From CAISOG01 sp044375625 (GTDB lineage Bacteria; Pseudomonadota; Alphaproteobacteria; CAISOG01), in the NCBI GenBank assembly GCA_044375625.1, contig JBILMH010000008.1, forward strand, positions 1 to 53,948: DNA of 53,948 nt, in the 5' to 3' direction. A program made the translations under genes and the position numbers. Positions 1 to 8,207 of the stretch are shown here, in pieces. Each line of letters opens with the position of its first letter. Position 1 is the first letter of the stretch. The notes under the pieces were generated by a model. The model saw nothing but the letters and a program-made list of their open reading frames with translations, did not search any database and was not told the DNA's origin.

Positions 1-1
1 C

Positions 2-118
2 ACCCTCGCCCTCTCCAAATACAACACCTTCCGCCCCCATTCTTCCTTGCGCGGCGCCACCCCTCTCCACTATATTCATTCTTCCTTCCCAGCACTCCTC
101 CAGTCTCATATGTACTGA
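2..118 (+). CDS. C-terminal end of an integrase-core (DDE) transposase, cut by the window edge
   Basis: Frame 2 is open from the left edge for 38 codons to a TGA at 116-118. It reads ...KYNTFRPHSSLRGATPL.... The pattern YN..RPHSSL.G.TP is the hallmark C-terminal end of integrase-core transposases of the IS3 and IS481 type, just after the catalytic Glu region. The catalytic residues lie outside the window. The last residues (HSSFPALLQSHMY) look non-conserved. This marks an insertion sequence, or its remnant, directly upstream of the thiolase gene. The terminal inverted repeat of the IS should fall in 119-223, but its partner is not visible, so I cannot place it. Confidence 0.6.
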   Translation, partial: TLALSKYNTFRPHSSLRGATPLHYIHSSFPALLQSHMY

Positions 119-223
119 ACCTATACATGATTGCCACAAAAGCTTGAGCCTTAGGCATCGCCATGGTAGACAGGCATGGATCCTTTTTGTCCCCCCATTT
201 ATCCCTTTTCAGGAGCCTATCCC

Positions 224-1423
224 ATGTCCAATCCTGCCTCTGCCGCCAATTCCGCTGTGGTTATCGTTGCCGCCCGCCGTACCCCCATCGGCACCTTTAA
301 CGGCAGTTTTGCCAATCTGTCCGCGGCCGAACTGGGCACGCAATTGCTGACCAATTTGTTGACCGATGCGGGCGTAACGGCGGCTGAGGTTGATGAGGTG
401 GTGTTGGGGCAAGTGCTGACCGCGGGTGTTGGCCAAAACCCCGCCCGCCAAACCGCGGTTAAGGCGGGGATTCCCCATGACAAAACCGCCATCACGATTA
501 ACCAAGTTTGCGGATCAGGCCTGCGGGCGGTGGCGCAAGGGATGCAGGCGATTTTGGCCGGCGATGCGGGCGTGGTGGTTGCGGGCGGCCAAGAAAGCAT
601 GAGCCTGGCTCCGCATGCCGCCTATTTGCGCTCTGGCCAGAAAATGGGCGATCTGAACTTTGTCGATACCATGATTAAGGATGGGCTGTGGGAGGCTTTT
701 AACAACTATCATATGGGCATTACCGCTGAAAATGTTGCCAAGGCCTATCAAATCAGCCGCGAAACCCAGGATCAATTTGCCCTGGCCAGCCAGCAAAAGG
801 CTGAGGCTGCCCAAAAAGCAGGCAAATTTGCCGATGAAATCGTGCCGATTACCGTCAAGGTGAAAAAAGAGGATGTGGCGGTGGCCAATGATGAATATCC
901 ACGCCATGGCACCACGATTGAGGCGTTGGCCAAGCTGCGCCCTGCCTTTAGCAGCGACGGCACGGTGACGGCGGGTAATGCCAGCGGCCTGAACGATGGC
1001 GCGGCGATGGTGGTGCTGATGACGGAGGCTGAGGCGGTGCGCCGCAACCTGCAACCGCTGGCACGCATCGCTGGCTGGGCAACCCGCGGGGTTGACCCCA
1101 CCCTGATGGGCACGGGGCCGATCCCCTCCAGCCGCGCCGCGTTGGCGCGGGCGGGTTGGAACATTGGCGATCTGGATCTGATTGAGGCCAATGAGGCCTT
1201 TGCGGCGCAGGCCTGTGCGGTGAATCAGGAAATGGGATGGGATACCGCCAAGGTCAATGTCAACGGCGGTGCCATCGCCCTGGGGCATCCGATTGGTGCC
1301 AGCGGCGCCCGCGTGCTGGTCACCCTGCTGCACGAAATGCGCCGTCGCAAGGCCAAAAAAGGCCTGACTACCTTGTGCATTGGGGGTGGTATGGGTATCG
1401 CGATGTGCGTCGAAGGCTATTAG
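224..1423 (+). CDS. atoB: Acetyl-CoA C-acetyltransferase (thiolase)
   Basis: A 399-residue biosynthetic-type thiolase that condenses two acetyl-CoA to acetoacetyl-CoA or does the reverse; it acts in the cytosol. The start at 224 is chosen because AGGAG lies at 211-215 and the protein then begins MSNPASAANSAVVIVAARRTP, as is normal for the family. The in-frame start further upstream at 176 lacks this. Catalytic residues are visible: nucleophile Cys96 in QVCGSGLRAV, His355 in ALGHPIGASGA and Cys385 in LCIGGGMG. Length is typical (about 390-400). No phaB, acyl-CoA dehydrogenase or CoA-transferase gene sits next to it, so a role in polyhydroxybutyrate synthesis (phaA) or in acid breakdown cannot be decided. 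Its stop codon overlaps the stop of the convergent fmt gene by 4 bases. Confidence 0.93.
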   Translation: MSNPASAANSAVVIVAARRTPIGTFNGSFANLSAAELGTQLLTNLLTDAGVTAAEVDEVVLGQVLTAGVGQNPARQTAVKAGIPHDKTAITINQVCGSGLRAVAQGMQAILAGDAGVVVAGGQESMSLAPHAAYLRSGQKMGDLNFVDTMIKDGLWEAFNNYHMGITAENVAKAYQISRETQDQFALASQQKAEAAQKAGKFADEIVPITVKVKKEDVAVANDEYPRHGTTIEALAKLRPAFSSDGTVTAGNASGLNDGAAMVVLMTEAEAVRRNLQPLARIAGWATRGVDPTLMGTGPIPSSRAALARAGWNIGDLDLIEANEAFAAQACAVNQEMGWDTAKVNVNGGAIALGHPIGASGARVLVTLLHEMRRRKAKKGLTTLCIGGGMGIAMCVEGY

Positions 1424-2355
1424 AGCGGGTTGCCACGCCGCCAATCGCTGGCCGGCATCGGGTTTTTGCCAGCGGGCTGCACGGTGGCCAGCTTTAGGGC
1501 GGTTGGCATACCAGCCGCATCCGCCCCACAGGCCAGGCTGAGGCCGTCCGCCAGCCATTGTCCCGCATCGGTGGGGGGGCTATCCACCACCGATACCGCC
1601 TCAGCGGCCAGAATTTTTAGCAGTTTCCCGTCAGGCAGCAGCAGGCTGACCCCTGGGCGGGGTGCCATCGCCCGAATTTGTCGCGCCAACACGGTGGCCG
1701 GTTGATGCCAATCCAACTGCTGATCCGCCTTGGTCAGCTTGGCGGCATAGGTTGCCCCGTGCTCCGGTTGCGGTGTTGCCACCAGACTGCCCGCCAACCA
1801 GGCGTCCAGATTATCGGTCAGCAGGCTGGCGGCGGCGGCGGCCAATTTGTCATGCAAACTGCCGCCCGTGTCGGTGTCGGTGATCGCCACGCACCTGGTC
1901 GCCAGCATCGCCCCAGTGTCCAGCCCCGCATCCATCTGCATCAAGGTGATGCCCGTCATACTGTCGCCCGCCATCAGGGCGCGGTGGATGGGTGCCGCCC
2001 CCCGCCACCGTGGCAGCAGGCTGGCATGCAGGTTGACGCAGCCATGGTGGGGCGCCTGCAAAATCGCGGTGGGCAACAACAGGCCATAGGCCGCTACAAT
2101 CGCCCCATCAAGCTCCAGGGCGCGCCAGGAATCTTGCTCCGCACCGCTTTTCAGGCTGGCGGGGGTGCGAACCGTCAACCCCTGTGCCTCTGCCCAGGCA
2201 TGGACGGGGCAGGGTTGCAACCGTTGCCCCCGCCCCGCAGGGCGCGGCGGTTGGCTGTAAACCGCAACAGGCGGGTGACCAGCCGCCACCAGCGCTTGCA
2301 ACGCCACCAGGGCAAAGGCGGGGGTGCCCATAAAGGCAAGGCGTGGTTTCGTCAT
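1420..2355 (-). CDS. fmt: Methionyl-tRNA formyltransferase
   Basis: 311 residues. It formylates the methionine on initiator tRNA using 10-formyl-tetrahydrofolate. The N-terminal formyltransferase fold begins KPRLAFMGTPAFA. The catalytic signature is intact: Asn108 and His110 in VNLHASLLPRWRGAAPIHRA (H-x-SLLP-x-x-RG), followed by MDAGLDTG. The C-terminal tRNA-binding domain covers about residues 205-311. In many bacteria fmt follows def (peptide deformylase); here no def is adjacent and the gene stands alone, tail-to-tail with the thiolase gene. The overlap of the two stop codons leaves no room for a terminator between them. Confidence 0.95.
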   Translation of the reverse strand: MTKPRLAFMGTPAFALVALQALVAAGHPPVAVYSQPPRPAGRGQRLQPCPVHAWAEAQGLTVRTPASLKSGAEQDSWRALELDGAIVAAYGLLLPTAILQAPHHGCVNLHASLLPRWRGAAPIHRALMAGDSMTGITLMQMDAGLDTGAMLATRCVAITDTDTGGSLHDKLAAAAASLLTDNLDAWLAGSLVATPQPEHGATYAAKLTKADQQLDWHQPATVLARQIRAMAPRPGVSLLLPDGKLLKILAAEAVSVVDSPPTDAGQWLADGLSLACGADAAGMPTALKLATVQPAGKNPMPASDWRRGNPL

Positions 2356-2409
2356 CGTTGGTTTTGGATCCGTAAAATTAACCGCTCGCTTGTGATCTCC
2401 AGATTCACG

Positions 2410-3846
2410 TTAATAGCCTCCCGCTGGACAGCTGGGATTTATATCGGGGCAGCTGGCGGCGCAGCTGGTTTGATAGCTGGCATTGTCGGGATTGTTCCAA
2501 AAGGGATCATCCATATCGTCCAATTTGCTCCAATACAAATCGGCCAGGCATTGCCCCGTGCAGCGATCCTTAAAGGGCATGCTGCTGAAAGCATTTTTGG
2601 CAAAATTGCTTTCGGTTTTCATCCGTTGGATGGTTGGGTTGGCCGCGGGGTTAGCGCAATATTGTAAGGCTTTGGTCACCGCGGGCTGATCGGGGTTGTT
2701 TTGTTCATCCAACATAAAGTGGGAAAAGGCCAGTGTTCCCTTATCGGACAGTCTTGGGCTTTTCAGCTCATCGTTACAGGCTTGGCGGTATTCTTTATAG
2801 GGATCGCCGCGATCGGTTCCGCACATCACTTTGTAATAGTTTTCTTGTTCGGGAACAGATTCCATCACCTTATTCATCCGACTTTCGCGGCATCGCAAGC
2901 CAACAAAGCTGTACAAATTGTCTTTTTGCAATTCGGGCGTGGTCGCCACCGCGTTATCCCAACAGTCGGGCAGCATTTTGGGCATGACCGAGCTGTCGCC
3001 GAACTTGGCAGCCAACCGATACCAACGATAGGCGCTGATATTGTTGCCCTCAGCCTCAGCAATTTTGGCCAGCTCAACCGCGGCCAGGCCATAGCGGGAT
3101 TTGACCGCCTCCTGATACCAATATTTTGCCAAATCGTTTGATGGCGTTCCATAGTCCCGATTATCGGGATTGTTTTTGACGCAGCCCCAGCCGGCCACAT
3201 CGGCGGGGCGACACCCCCAACCGTTTTGGGCAATTTTTCCCAAATAAAACTGCGCCTGTGGGTGGGGTGAGGGGGCTGAAGCCGTTTCATAGATAAGGTT
3301 AAGCGCATACTGATAACGCTGGCGGTCTTCGTTGTTGAACTGATTGGGGTTGCTGTCGGTTGGATAGGGCCCCTCCATATACATCCGCCCCAGCTTCATT
3401 TTTGCGCCGCTATCGCCCTTATTAACCGCTTTCCAATAGGCGTTAAAGGCCGCCTGATAGTCGGGGGATTGCCCCGCGGGATAGCCAATGCCGGCGTAAT
3501 GCATGTCACCAATTTGCTTCATGGTTTGCCCGTCCGCATAGTCCCCTAAGGCTTTGTAACAATTTAGGGCAATTTCATAGTTGGGGGCATTGTTATCCCA
3601 ACCCGATTCATAAATGCCTGCCAGTTTTTCCAAGGCTTGTTGCACGGGACGCTGGCTAAGCGCATAGCGCCCCCCCACACAATTGGTGTTGTTGCCTAGC
3701 CCACGGTGATAGGTCTGTCTGGCCAAATCGACATAGCCTTTGGCATACAGTTTGTCGGCGCTATAGAACATTTCGCTGGTGTCGGCCTGGGCAAAAGATG
3801 GCAGACTGATCATCAGCATGACGGTCAACAAAAACCAGCGTTTCAT
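2410..3846 (-). CDS. Exported Sel1-repeat (TPR-like) protein
   Basis: 478 residues. An N-terminal signal peptide (MKRWFLLTVMLMISLPSFAQA, cut after AQA) sends the protein to the periplasm. The body has Sel1-type helical repeats, for example ...ALNCYKALGDYADGQTMKQIGDMHYAGIG, ...AAFNAYWKAVNKGDSGAKMKLGRMYMEG and ...AAVELAKIAEAEGNNISAYRWYRLAAKFGD. Such repeats form a scaffold for protein contacts. The C-terminal third (after about residue 300) is rich in cysteine (CWDN, GLRCRES, VMCGTDRG, YCANP, DRCTGQCLAD, CAASCPDINPSCPAG), which suggests several disulfides in the periplasm. Partner unknown. It lies between grpE and fmt on the same strand but with gaps of 54-70 bases, so an operon is possible but not proven. 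Confidence 0.8.
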   Translation of the reverse strand: MKRWFLLTVMLMISLPSFAQADTSEMFYSADKLYAKGYVDLARQTYHRGLGNNTNCVGGRYALSQRPVQQALEKLAGIYESGWDNNAPNYEIALNCYKALGDYADGQTMKQIGDMHYAGIGYPAGQSPDYQAAFNAYWKAVNKGDSGAKMKLGRMYMEGPYPTDSNPNQFNNEDRQRYQYALNLIYETASAPSPHPQAQFYLGKIAQNGWGCRPADVAGWGCVKNNPDNRDYGTPSNDLAKYWYQEAVKSRYGLAAVELAKIAEAEGNNISAYRWYRLAAKFGDSSVMPKMLPDCWDNAVATTPELQKDNLYSFVGLRCRESRMNKVMESVPEQENYYKVMCGTDRGDPYKEYRQACNDELKSPRLSDKGTLAFSHFMLDEQNNPDQPAVTKALQYCANPAANPTIQRMKTESNFAKNAFSSMPFKDRCTGQCLADLYWSKLDDMDDPFWNNPDNASYQTSCAASCPDINPSCPAGGY

Positions 3847-3916
3847 CCCACTTATCCTCCATCATTTAATATACTTACGGGATAGCCAAGGCGTGCGGGG
3901 GCGCTGGCTAAACCTG

Positions 3917-4624
3917 TTACGCTGAGGTGTCGACACCACCCTCAGGGGTTTCTTTTGCATCCGTCTCTGCCTCTACCTCTGCCGCTGCTCCAGCCGTCGC
4001 CGCCACCCCGCCTTTGGCCACTCCAACCATGGCAGGGCGCAGCAGGCGTTGATGCAGGATATAACCAGCCTGCAACAGCTGTACGACAGTGCCGGGGGCA
4101 ACGGTTGCATCCTCCACCTCAAAAATCGCCTGGTGGTGATCGTGGTTAAAGGGTTCACCCAGGGGGGCTAGCTGTTTGATGTGATGGCGTTCAAACGCGC
4201 TCAACAACTCCTTCTCCGTCATGCCAATGCCCGAAACAATCGATGCGACCGCGGGATCACTGATTTTGTCGGAGGGCAAGCTTTCCAGCGCCCGCCGCAA
4301 ATTGTCGGCAACGCCCAACAGGTCACGGGCAAATTGGGCGACGGCGTATTTGGCATGTTCGGCCATTTCACGCTCCGCCCGCTTGCGGGTATTATCAGCC
4401 TCTGCCCGTGCCCGTTGCCATTGATCTTGCAGCTTGGCCACCTCCTGACGCAACTCTTCGATTTCAGCTTGTTGCGCCTGAACAGGGTCGTTTGCGTTGT
4501 TGGTGGCCGCCGTATGCCCCGATGAAGACTCAGCAGCCTGATTGGTTGGATCCATCGGCGCGTCGGTGACAGGATCCATCAAATGGGTTGTTGGATCAAT
4601 CTTGGCATTATTGCTGTGATTCAT
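3917..4624 (-). CDS. grpE: Nucleotide exchange factor GrpE
   Basis: 235 residues. GrpE releases ADP from DnaK in the Hsp70 folding cycle. After an acidic, low-complexity N-terminus (about 1-50), a long coiled coil starts at QAQQAEIEELRQEVAKLQDQWQRARAEADNTRKRAERE. The beta-domain signature follows: ...FNHDHHQAIFEVEDATVAPGTVVQLLQAGYILHQRLLRPAMVGVAKGG. The C-terminus has an extra Ala/Glu-rich tail (AATAGAAAEVEAETDAKE). In many alphaproteobacteria grpE follows hrcA; here neither hrcA nor dnaK/dnaJ is adjacent. No CIRCE element is seen in the upstream gap. Confidence 0.95.
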   Translation of the reverse strand: MNHSNNAKIDPTTHLMDPVTDAPMDPTNQAAESSSGHTAATNNANDPVQAQQAEIEELRQEVAKLQDQWQRARAEADNTRKRAEREMAEHAKYAVAQFARDLLGVADNLRRALESLPSDKISDPAVASIVSGIGMTEKELLSAFERHHIKQLAPLGEPFNHDHHQAIFEVEDATVAPGTVVQLLQAGYILHQRLLRPAMVGVAKGGVAATAGAAAEVEAETDAKETPEGGVDTSA

Positions 4625-4945
4625 AATGAATATTCACTCCGTTTTCGTTGTTGGTAACAGGATTCTAAAACCATCCCTTATCTTGCTCTTATATTGGTTA
4701 TCCCAAACCATGATGACAAGGGCTGAATGGCCAGATTCCTTCAGTGATGCCGCCCCCTGTGCCAGCGCCGCTATCAACCGCGTTGGCCACCTGCCCGCTG
4801 TCCAGGCCATTTTATCACGGCAAGGTTTCAATCTAAAGCAACAAAAATCAACAACACGCGATTGGCGTCTGGGGCATTGCCCGATGCTTGGCGGCGCTTT
4901 AGACTACAGGCCATCTCCAACCATCCATACCGTGCCGACCATCTC
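4625..4945. promoter_or_regulatory. Divergent intergenic region between grpE and glmU
   Basis: A 321-base gap between two divergent starts, so it should hold a promoter for each. The grpE-proximal part (4640-4720) is AT-rich and carries a GGAG about 12 bases upstream of the grpE ATG. I looked for a CIRCE palindrome and for a clear heat-shock promoter and found neither. Small open frames here (4626-4949 plus, 4634-4831 minus) have no recognisable protein character and are not called. Confidence 0.35.
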
Positions 4946-6322
4946 ATGACCATCGAATCAACCGCCCGCCGCCCCTTTCACGCTGTTATTCTGGCGGGCG
5001 GGCGTGGCACGCGCATGCAATCCAACCTGCCGAAATTGTTGCACCCGATTGCGGGGCGGGCGCTGTTGCAATGGGTTATCGACGCGGCGCAGCGGGCGGG
5101 CGCGGCCAGCGTTACCGTGGTGTTGCCGCCGAATGAACCGCTGCTGAGTCAGGCTTGCACCGATGTGCAACAGGTGGTGCAACCTGTGCCGTTGGGCACG
5201 GGCGATGCCCTGCGTTGCGCGATGCCCATGCTGGTACAGGATGATTTACCGGTGGCGGTGATTTATGGCGACACGCCGTTTTTGCAGGCCGAAACGATTG
5301 GGGCGATGGTCGCGGCCGTGGGGCAGGGTAACAGTGCCGCGCAGGGCGACACCCCCCCCGCCATCCTGCTGCTGGCCACCCGCGCCGCTGAGCCGAATGC
5401 CTATAGCCGCCTGCTGATGGATGCGGGCGGGCAGGTGACGGGGCTGGTGGAATGGTTGGATGCCTCACCCGTTCAGCGTGCCTTGCCGCTGTCCTTTGCG
5501 GGGGCGATGGCGCTGCAACGGCAACCGCTGGCCACGCTGCTGGCGGGGTTGGACAACCACAATGCTAAGCAGGAATTTTACCTGACCCAGCTGGTCGCGC
5601 TGGCCAACAATGCGGGGTTGGGCGTGCGGGCGCATGAGGTGGCTGAGGCGGAGATCATGGGCATCAATACGCAGGCTGAGTTGGCGCAGGCCGAATCGCT
5701 GGCGCAGGATCGCTTGCGGGCGGCCGCCCTGGCGGCGGGAGTGCGGATGGCTGCCCCTGCTACGGTGTTTTTCAGCGCGGATACCCAAATCGCCGCGGGC
5801 TGTGTGGTGGAGCCGCATGTGGTGTTCGGCGGCGGCGTAACAGTGGCGGCGGGCTGTCACATTAAGGCGTTTTGCTATCTGGAGGATGTTACCCTGGCCA
5901 CAGGGGTGGAGGTGGGGCCCTTTGCCCGCCTGGGGCCCGATGCCACCCTGGGGGATGGCGTGGTGGTCGGCAATTTTGTTGAGGTGAAACGGGCGCGGCT
6001 GGGCGCGGGGGTTAAGGCCAAACATCTGGCCTATCTCGGCAATGTGCAGATCGGCGCGGGCAGCAACATTGCGGCGGGGGTGGTGGTTTGCAACTACAAC
6101 GGCTTTAGCAAAAGCAACACCCAGATCGGGGCGGACGCCTTTGTGGGCAGCAACAGCGTGCTGATTGCCCCGCTGACCATTGGCGATGCCGCCTTTGTCG
6201 CGGCGGGCAGCACCATTACCGCGGCGGTTCCCGACGATGCCCTGGCCATCAGCCGCAGCCCGCAGGTGAATAAGCCCGACGGCGCCAACCGCCTGCGCCA
6301 AAAATACCGCCAGCAGGGCTAA
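4946..6322 (+). CDS. glmU: Bifunctional N-acetylglucosamine-1-phosphate uridyltransferase / glucosamine-1-phosphate acetyltransferase
   Basis: 458 residues. GlmU makes UDP-N-acetylglucosamine, the precursor of peptidoglycan and lipid A. The N-terminal pyrophosphorylase domain shows LAGGRGTRMQSNLPKLLHPI (family LAGGxGTRMxSxxPKxLH), then PLGTGDALRCAMP and VIYGDTPFL. From about residue 255 the left-handed beta-helix hexapeptide repeats follow (ATVFFSADTQIAAGCVVEPHVVFGGGV...), with the acetyltransferase part ...FVEVKRARLGAGVKAKHLAYLGNVQIG...NYNGFSKSNTQIGADAFVGSN. The ATG at 4946 gives the normal length and puts the motif near the N-terminus; the in-frame TTG at 4862 would add 28 residues without family likeness. 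It stands alone; glmS is not next to it. Confidence 0.95.
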   Translation: MTIESTARRPFHAVILAGGRGTRMQSNLPKLLHPIAGRALLQWVIDAAQRAGAASVTVVLPPNEPLLSQACTDVQQVVQPVPLGTGDALRCAMPMLVQDDLPVAVIYGDTPFLQAETIGAMVAAVGQGNSAAQGDTPPAILLLATRAAEPNAYSRLLMDAGGQVTGLVEWLDASPVQRALPLSFAGAMALQRQPLATLLAGLDNHNAKQEFYLTQLVALANNAGLGVRAHEVAEAEIMGINTQAELAQAESLAQDRLRAAALAAGVRMAAPATVFFSADTQIAAGCVVEPHVVFGGGVTVAAGCHIKAFCYLEDVTLATGVEVGPFARLGPDATLGDGVVVGNFVEVKRARLGAGVKAKHLAYLGNVQIGAGSNIAAGVVVCNYNGFSKSNTQIGADAFVGSNSVLIAPLTIGDAAFVAAGSTITAAVPDDALAISRSPQVNKPDGANRLRQKYRQQG

Positions 6323-6423
6323 TCGCCTTTGGAGCACTGCTTGGTTTTTGGCCGCCTTTATACAAAGCGCGCGTGCGTCCCCCCTAGACCCGCCGGCCAG
6401 CTTGGGCTACAGTCAGCTATTGC

Positions 6424-6767
6424 GTGTGGAGGGGTGGCAGAGTGCCAGAGCGTTTTCGCTTTAGTTCACCACTAGGAAGGCAAGGCGAGCCGCGCGGAGC
6501 GTATACAGAATACGTGAGCACGGCGAGTCCGTAGCATGCCTGTCCGCCATAGCGTAGCGACGGCGGAACGACGTGGTGGGCTAAATGGGAAATGCTCTAG
6601 CCCAACGGCGCGTGAGTGACGAAGAAAGTCGACCGCTCTGCCCCGCCCTGGGGCAAAGGTGGTTGCAACGTGTGGAGGGGTGGCAGAGTGCCAGCCCAAC
6701 GGCGCGTGAGTGATGAGAAAACGCGACCGCTCTGCCCTGTTATGGGGGTAAGGTGGTTGCAACGTGT
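6424..6767 (+). repeat. Two partial tandem duplications of the tRNA-Ser 5' end with spacer
   Basis: The first 17 bases of the tRNA-Ser gene (GGAGGGGTGGCAGAGTG) occur three times: at 6428-6444, 6674-6690 and in the real gene at 6768-6784. Each is preceded by GTGTGG or GTGTGGA context. Copies 1 and 2 are followed by CCAGCCCAACGGCGCGTGAG and a spacer of about 70 bases ending GGTGGTTGCAAC, roughly 80% identical between the two units (6601-6668 and 6693-6762). In copy 1 the spacer is interrupted by the palindromic element at 6447-6598. The anticodon arm and 3' half are missing from copies 1 and 2, so they are not tRNA genes. They look like tandem duplications of the promoter-proximal segment of the tRNA locus. 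Confidence 0.8.
6447..6598. repeat. Palindromic MITE-like element (152 bp) inserted in a tRNA-Ser 5' repeat
   Basis: The ends are imperfect inverted repeats of about 26 bases: the left end starts AGAGCGTTTTCGCTTTAG and the right end, read on the other strand, starts AGAGCATTTCCCATTTAG; both run into CACCAC. The inside contains GGAGCGTATACAGAATACG, followed by TGAGCAC, and CGCCATAGCGTAGCGACGGC. The first core resembles, and the second is identical (as reverse complement) to, parts of the element at 28404-28582. The empty site is seen next door: at 6690 the sequence GTGCCAG-CCCAAC is uninterrupted, whereas here GTGCCAG and CTAG-CCCAAC flank the element. No open frame of note, so it would be non-autonomous. 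Confidence 0.7.
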
Positions 6768-6857
6768 GGAGGGGTGGCAGAGTGGTCGAATGCGGCGGTC
6801 TCGAAAACCGTTATAGGTGCAAGCCTATCGGAGGTTCGAATCCTCTCCCCTCCGCCA
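6768..6857 (+). tRNA. tRNA-Ser (anticodon CGA)
   Basis: 90 bases including an encoded CCA. Acceptor stem GGAGGGG (6768-6774) pairs perfectly with CCCCTCC, followed by discriminator G and CCA (6855-6857). The anticodon loop TCTCGAAAA with anticodon CGA reads UCG codons. A long variable arm (GTTATAGGTGCAAGCCTATC), as expected for a class II tRNA, precedes the T arm GAGG-TTCGAAT-CCTC. The 5' part is duplicated twice upstream and the last 19 bases recur at 7027-7045. Confidence 0.95.
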
Positions 6858-6898
6858 GTTACCAAAACGGGTCTTTGAAGGCCTGTTTTGGTAACTGG
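6855..6898 (+). terminator. Long perfect hairpin starting in the tRNA-Ser CCA end
   Basis: CCAGTTACCAAAACGGG (6855-6871) pairs with CCTGTTTTGGTAACTGG (6882-6898): 17 bp with one G:U pair and a 10-base loop. The left arm begins with the CCA of the tRNA. There is no U-run after it, so a classical rho-independent terminator is not certain; it may instead be a 3' processing signal or an arm of an integration site. Confidence 0.5.
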
Positions 6899-7026
6899 TT
6901 GGCGTTTGGGGGATGAGAACCGACGCGGGAGGTTCGACAAAATTTCAGGAAGAAATTTTGGGCGGAGGAGGGCGGCAACGCTGACCGAGCCGCCGCTTGA
7001 CGGCGCGAAGCCAGGAGGCGAGCGTC

Positions 7027-7045
7027 AATCCTCTCCCCTCCGCCA
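7027..7045 (+). repeat. Second copy of the tRNA-Ser 3' end (att-like direct repeat)
   Basis: The 19 bases AATCCTCTCCCCTCCGCCA at 6839-6857 (end of tRNA-Ser) recur exactly at 7027-7045. A direct repeat of a tRNA 3' end is the usual trace of integrase-mediated insertion. The segment between the copies is only 169 bases, holds the 6855-6898 hairpin and an AAAATTTC-N5-GAAATTTT dyad (6940-6960), and has no gene. AT-rich foreign-looking DNA (7050-8210) follows. I found no third copy downstream. Confidence 0.55.
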
Positions 7046-7184
7046 TTTGAAACAAAAGCGGCTTCGATCCACTGAGTTTGAATCTCACTCAAGGGTTCGT
7101 TAGATTCGAAAATCCAATTTTACCAATTATTTGAATTGTTCTATAAATCGAGCTTAGACCTGAATTATTAAACTGTGAGATTTC

Positions 7185-8207
7185 ATGAATACAGATCCGG
7201 AAAGCATCATAAGCCAAATTACAGAACTACACGATAGTTTGGTAATTGATTGTTTAGATAACATTAAATCGTCCAGTAAACGTCTTTATCATTATACCTC
7301 TTTAGACTCTGCCACTAAAATTTTAAAAAGCGGCAAGCTAAGGTTTACAAACGCCTTATATTTAAATGACCCGGCTGAACTTATGGGTGGGCTTAAAATT
7401 GCCGAAAAAGTTGTGCTAAAAATGATAAGGGATCTGCATTCTAGCAATCAGCAAAAATGCGATATGCTTGCTGTTCTGCTATTTAGACTTACTGTATCGT
7501 TCGTTTTGCCAAAACAGCGTAAGGCAATCGCAGAGAATCTCTTATCAAAACTTACTAGCTTTATAACCATCTCTACACGTGATTTTCTAGCTGAAATTTA
7601 CGCTCACGAGCTAATGTTTGCCTATATCGCATGTCTTTCTGAAAGACAGGATGATCTTCGCCAATGGCTCCCTTATGCTGAAAATGGAGCGGGTATAGCT
7701 ATAGGCTTCTCTCCTGTCGCCAATAGTAAGCATTCCATCACAGAAGATCATGCTATTTGGATAATCAGAGTCTGTTACAGAGCGGATGCTGAAAAAGAAG
7801 ATTATCTACAAAGGTTTTTGAGCGAATCATTGAATGCATTAGAAAAAACTTCAAGATCTCCAGACGTAAAGGCACATTTCATTGAAATGATGATGCGTTT
7901 ACTTATTGGAGATTTGATTTCTTCAAAAAGTCCAAATTATAAAGATGAAGAGGAATGGCGTTTGTTTTTCTACCATACTTTTGCTGAACTTCATGCGGAT
8001 AAAAGTAAGCGTCCAGATTTTTCTATCCGAAATGGCATCATGCGTCCATTTCATGACATTACTCTGGCAAAATACTCTATTGAAGATTTAAAGCTTGGGC
8101 CTCTTTGTGAGAAAGATCTCAACAGAGATGCTGTAACTATGCTTGCGTCTGATGCGCTTGATTATAATACGGAGGTTTCGGCATCTGAGGTGCAGTACCG
8201 GGGGTGA
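7185..8207 (+). CDS. DUF2971 family protein
   Basis: 340 residues, cytosolic, function unknown. Family signatures are clear: LYHYTSLDSATKILKSGKLR (YHYTS at residues 35-39), LYLNDPAELMGG (NDPAE at 61-65), then a central CLSERQDDLRQWLPYAENGAGIAIGFS, which matches the DUF2971 pattern of Ser/Asp..W..Y...G.G..IGF. A DEEEWR motif follows near residue 247. The coding sequence is strongly AT-rich and lysine-rich compared with both neighbours, lies just after the tRNA-Ser locus and has no partner gene, so it is likely acquired. DUF2971 proteins are often found in genomic islands; whether this one has a defence role cannot be read from the sequence. The start ATG at 7185 has only a weak GUGAG site upstream. 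Confidence 0.8.
   Translation: MNTDPESIISQITELHDSLVIDCLDNIKSSSKRLYHYTSLDSATKILKSGKLRFTNALYLNDPAELMGGLKIAEKVVLKMIRDLHSSNQQKCDMLAVLLFRLTVSFVLPKQRKAIAENLLSKLTSFITISTRDFLAEIYAHELMFAYIACLSERQDDLRQWLPYAENGAGIAIGFSPVANSKHSITEDHAIWIIRVCYRADAEKEDYLQRFLSESLNALEKTSRSPDVKAHFIEMMMRLLIGDLISSKSPNYKDEEEWRLFFYHTFAELHADKSKRPDFSIRNGIMRPFHDITLAKYSIEDLKLGPLCEKDLNRDAVTMLASDALDYNTEVSASEVQYRG

Noticed and set aside
515..1558. Long antisense open frame of 347 codons over the thiolase gene
   Set aside because: Composition is Arg/His/Gln-rich as expected from the reverse strand of a GC-rich gene; it has no family likeness, and the plus-strand thiolase is unmistakable. The same holds for other long antisense frames over glmU, bamB, ileS and photolyase.
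4634..4831. Small minus-strand frame in the grpE-glmU gap
   Set aside because: No family features or ribosome site; it occupies a region expected to hold divergent promoters.
4862..4945. 28-residue upstream extension of GlmU from a TTG
   Set aside because: The ATG at 4946 gives the normal GlmU N-terminus and length; the extension is not conserved in type.
6691..6767. Extra tRNA-Ser genes in the 6424-6767 repeats
   Set aside because: Only the first 17 bases are kept; anticodon arm, variable arm and T arm are absent.
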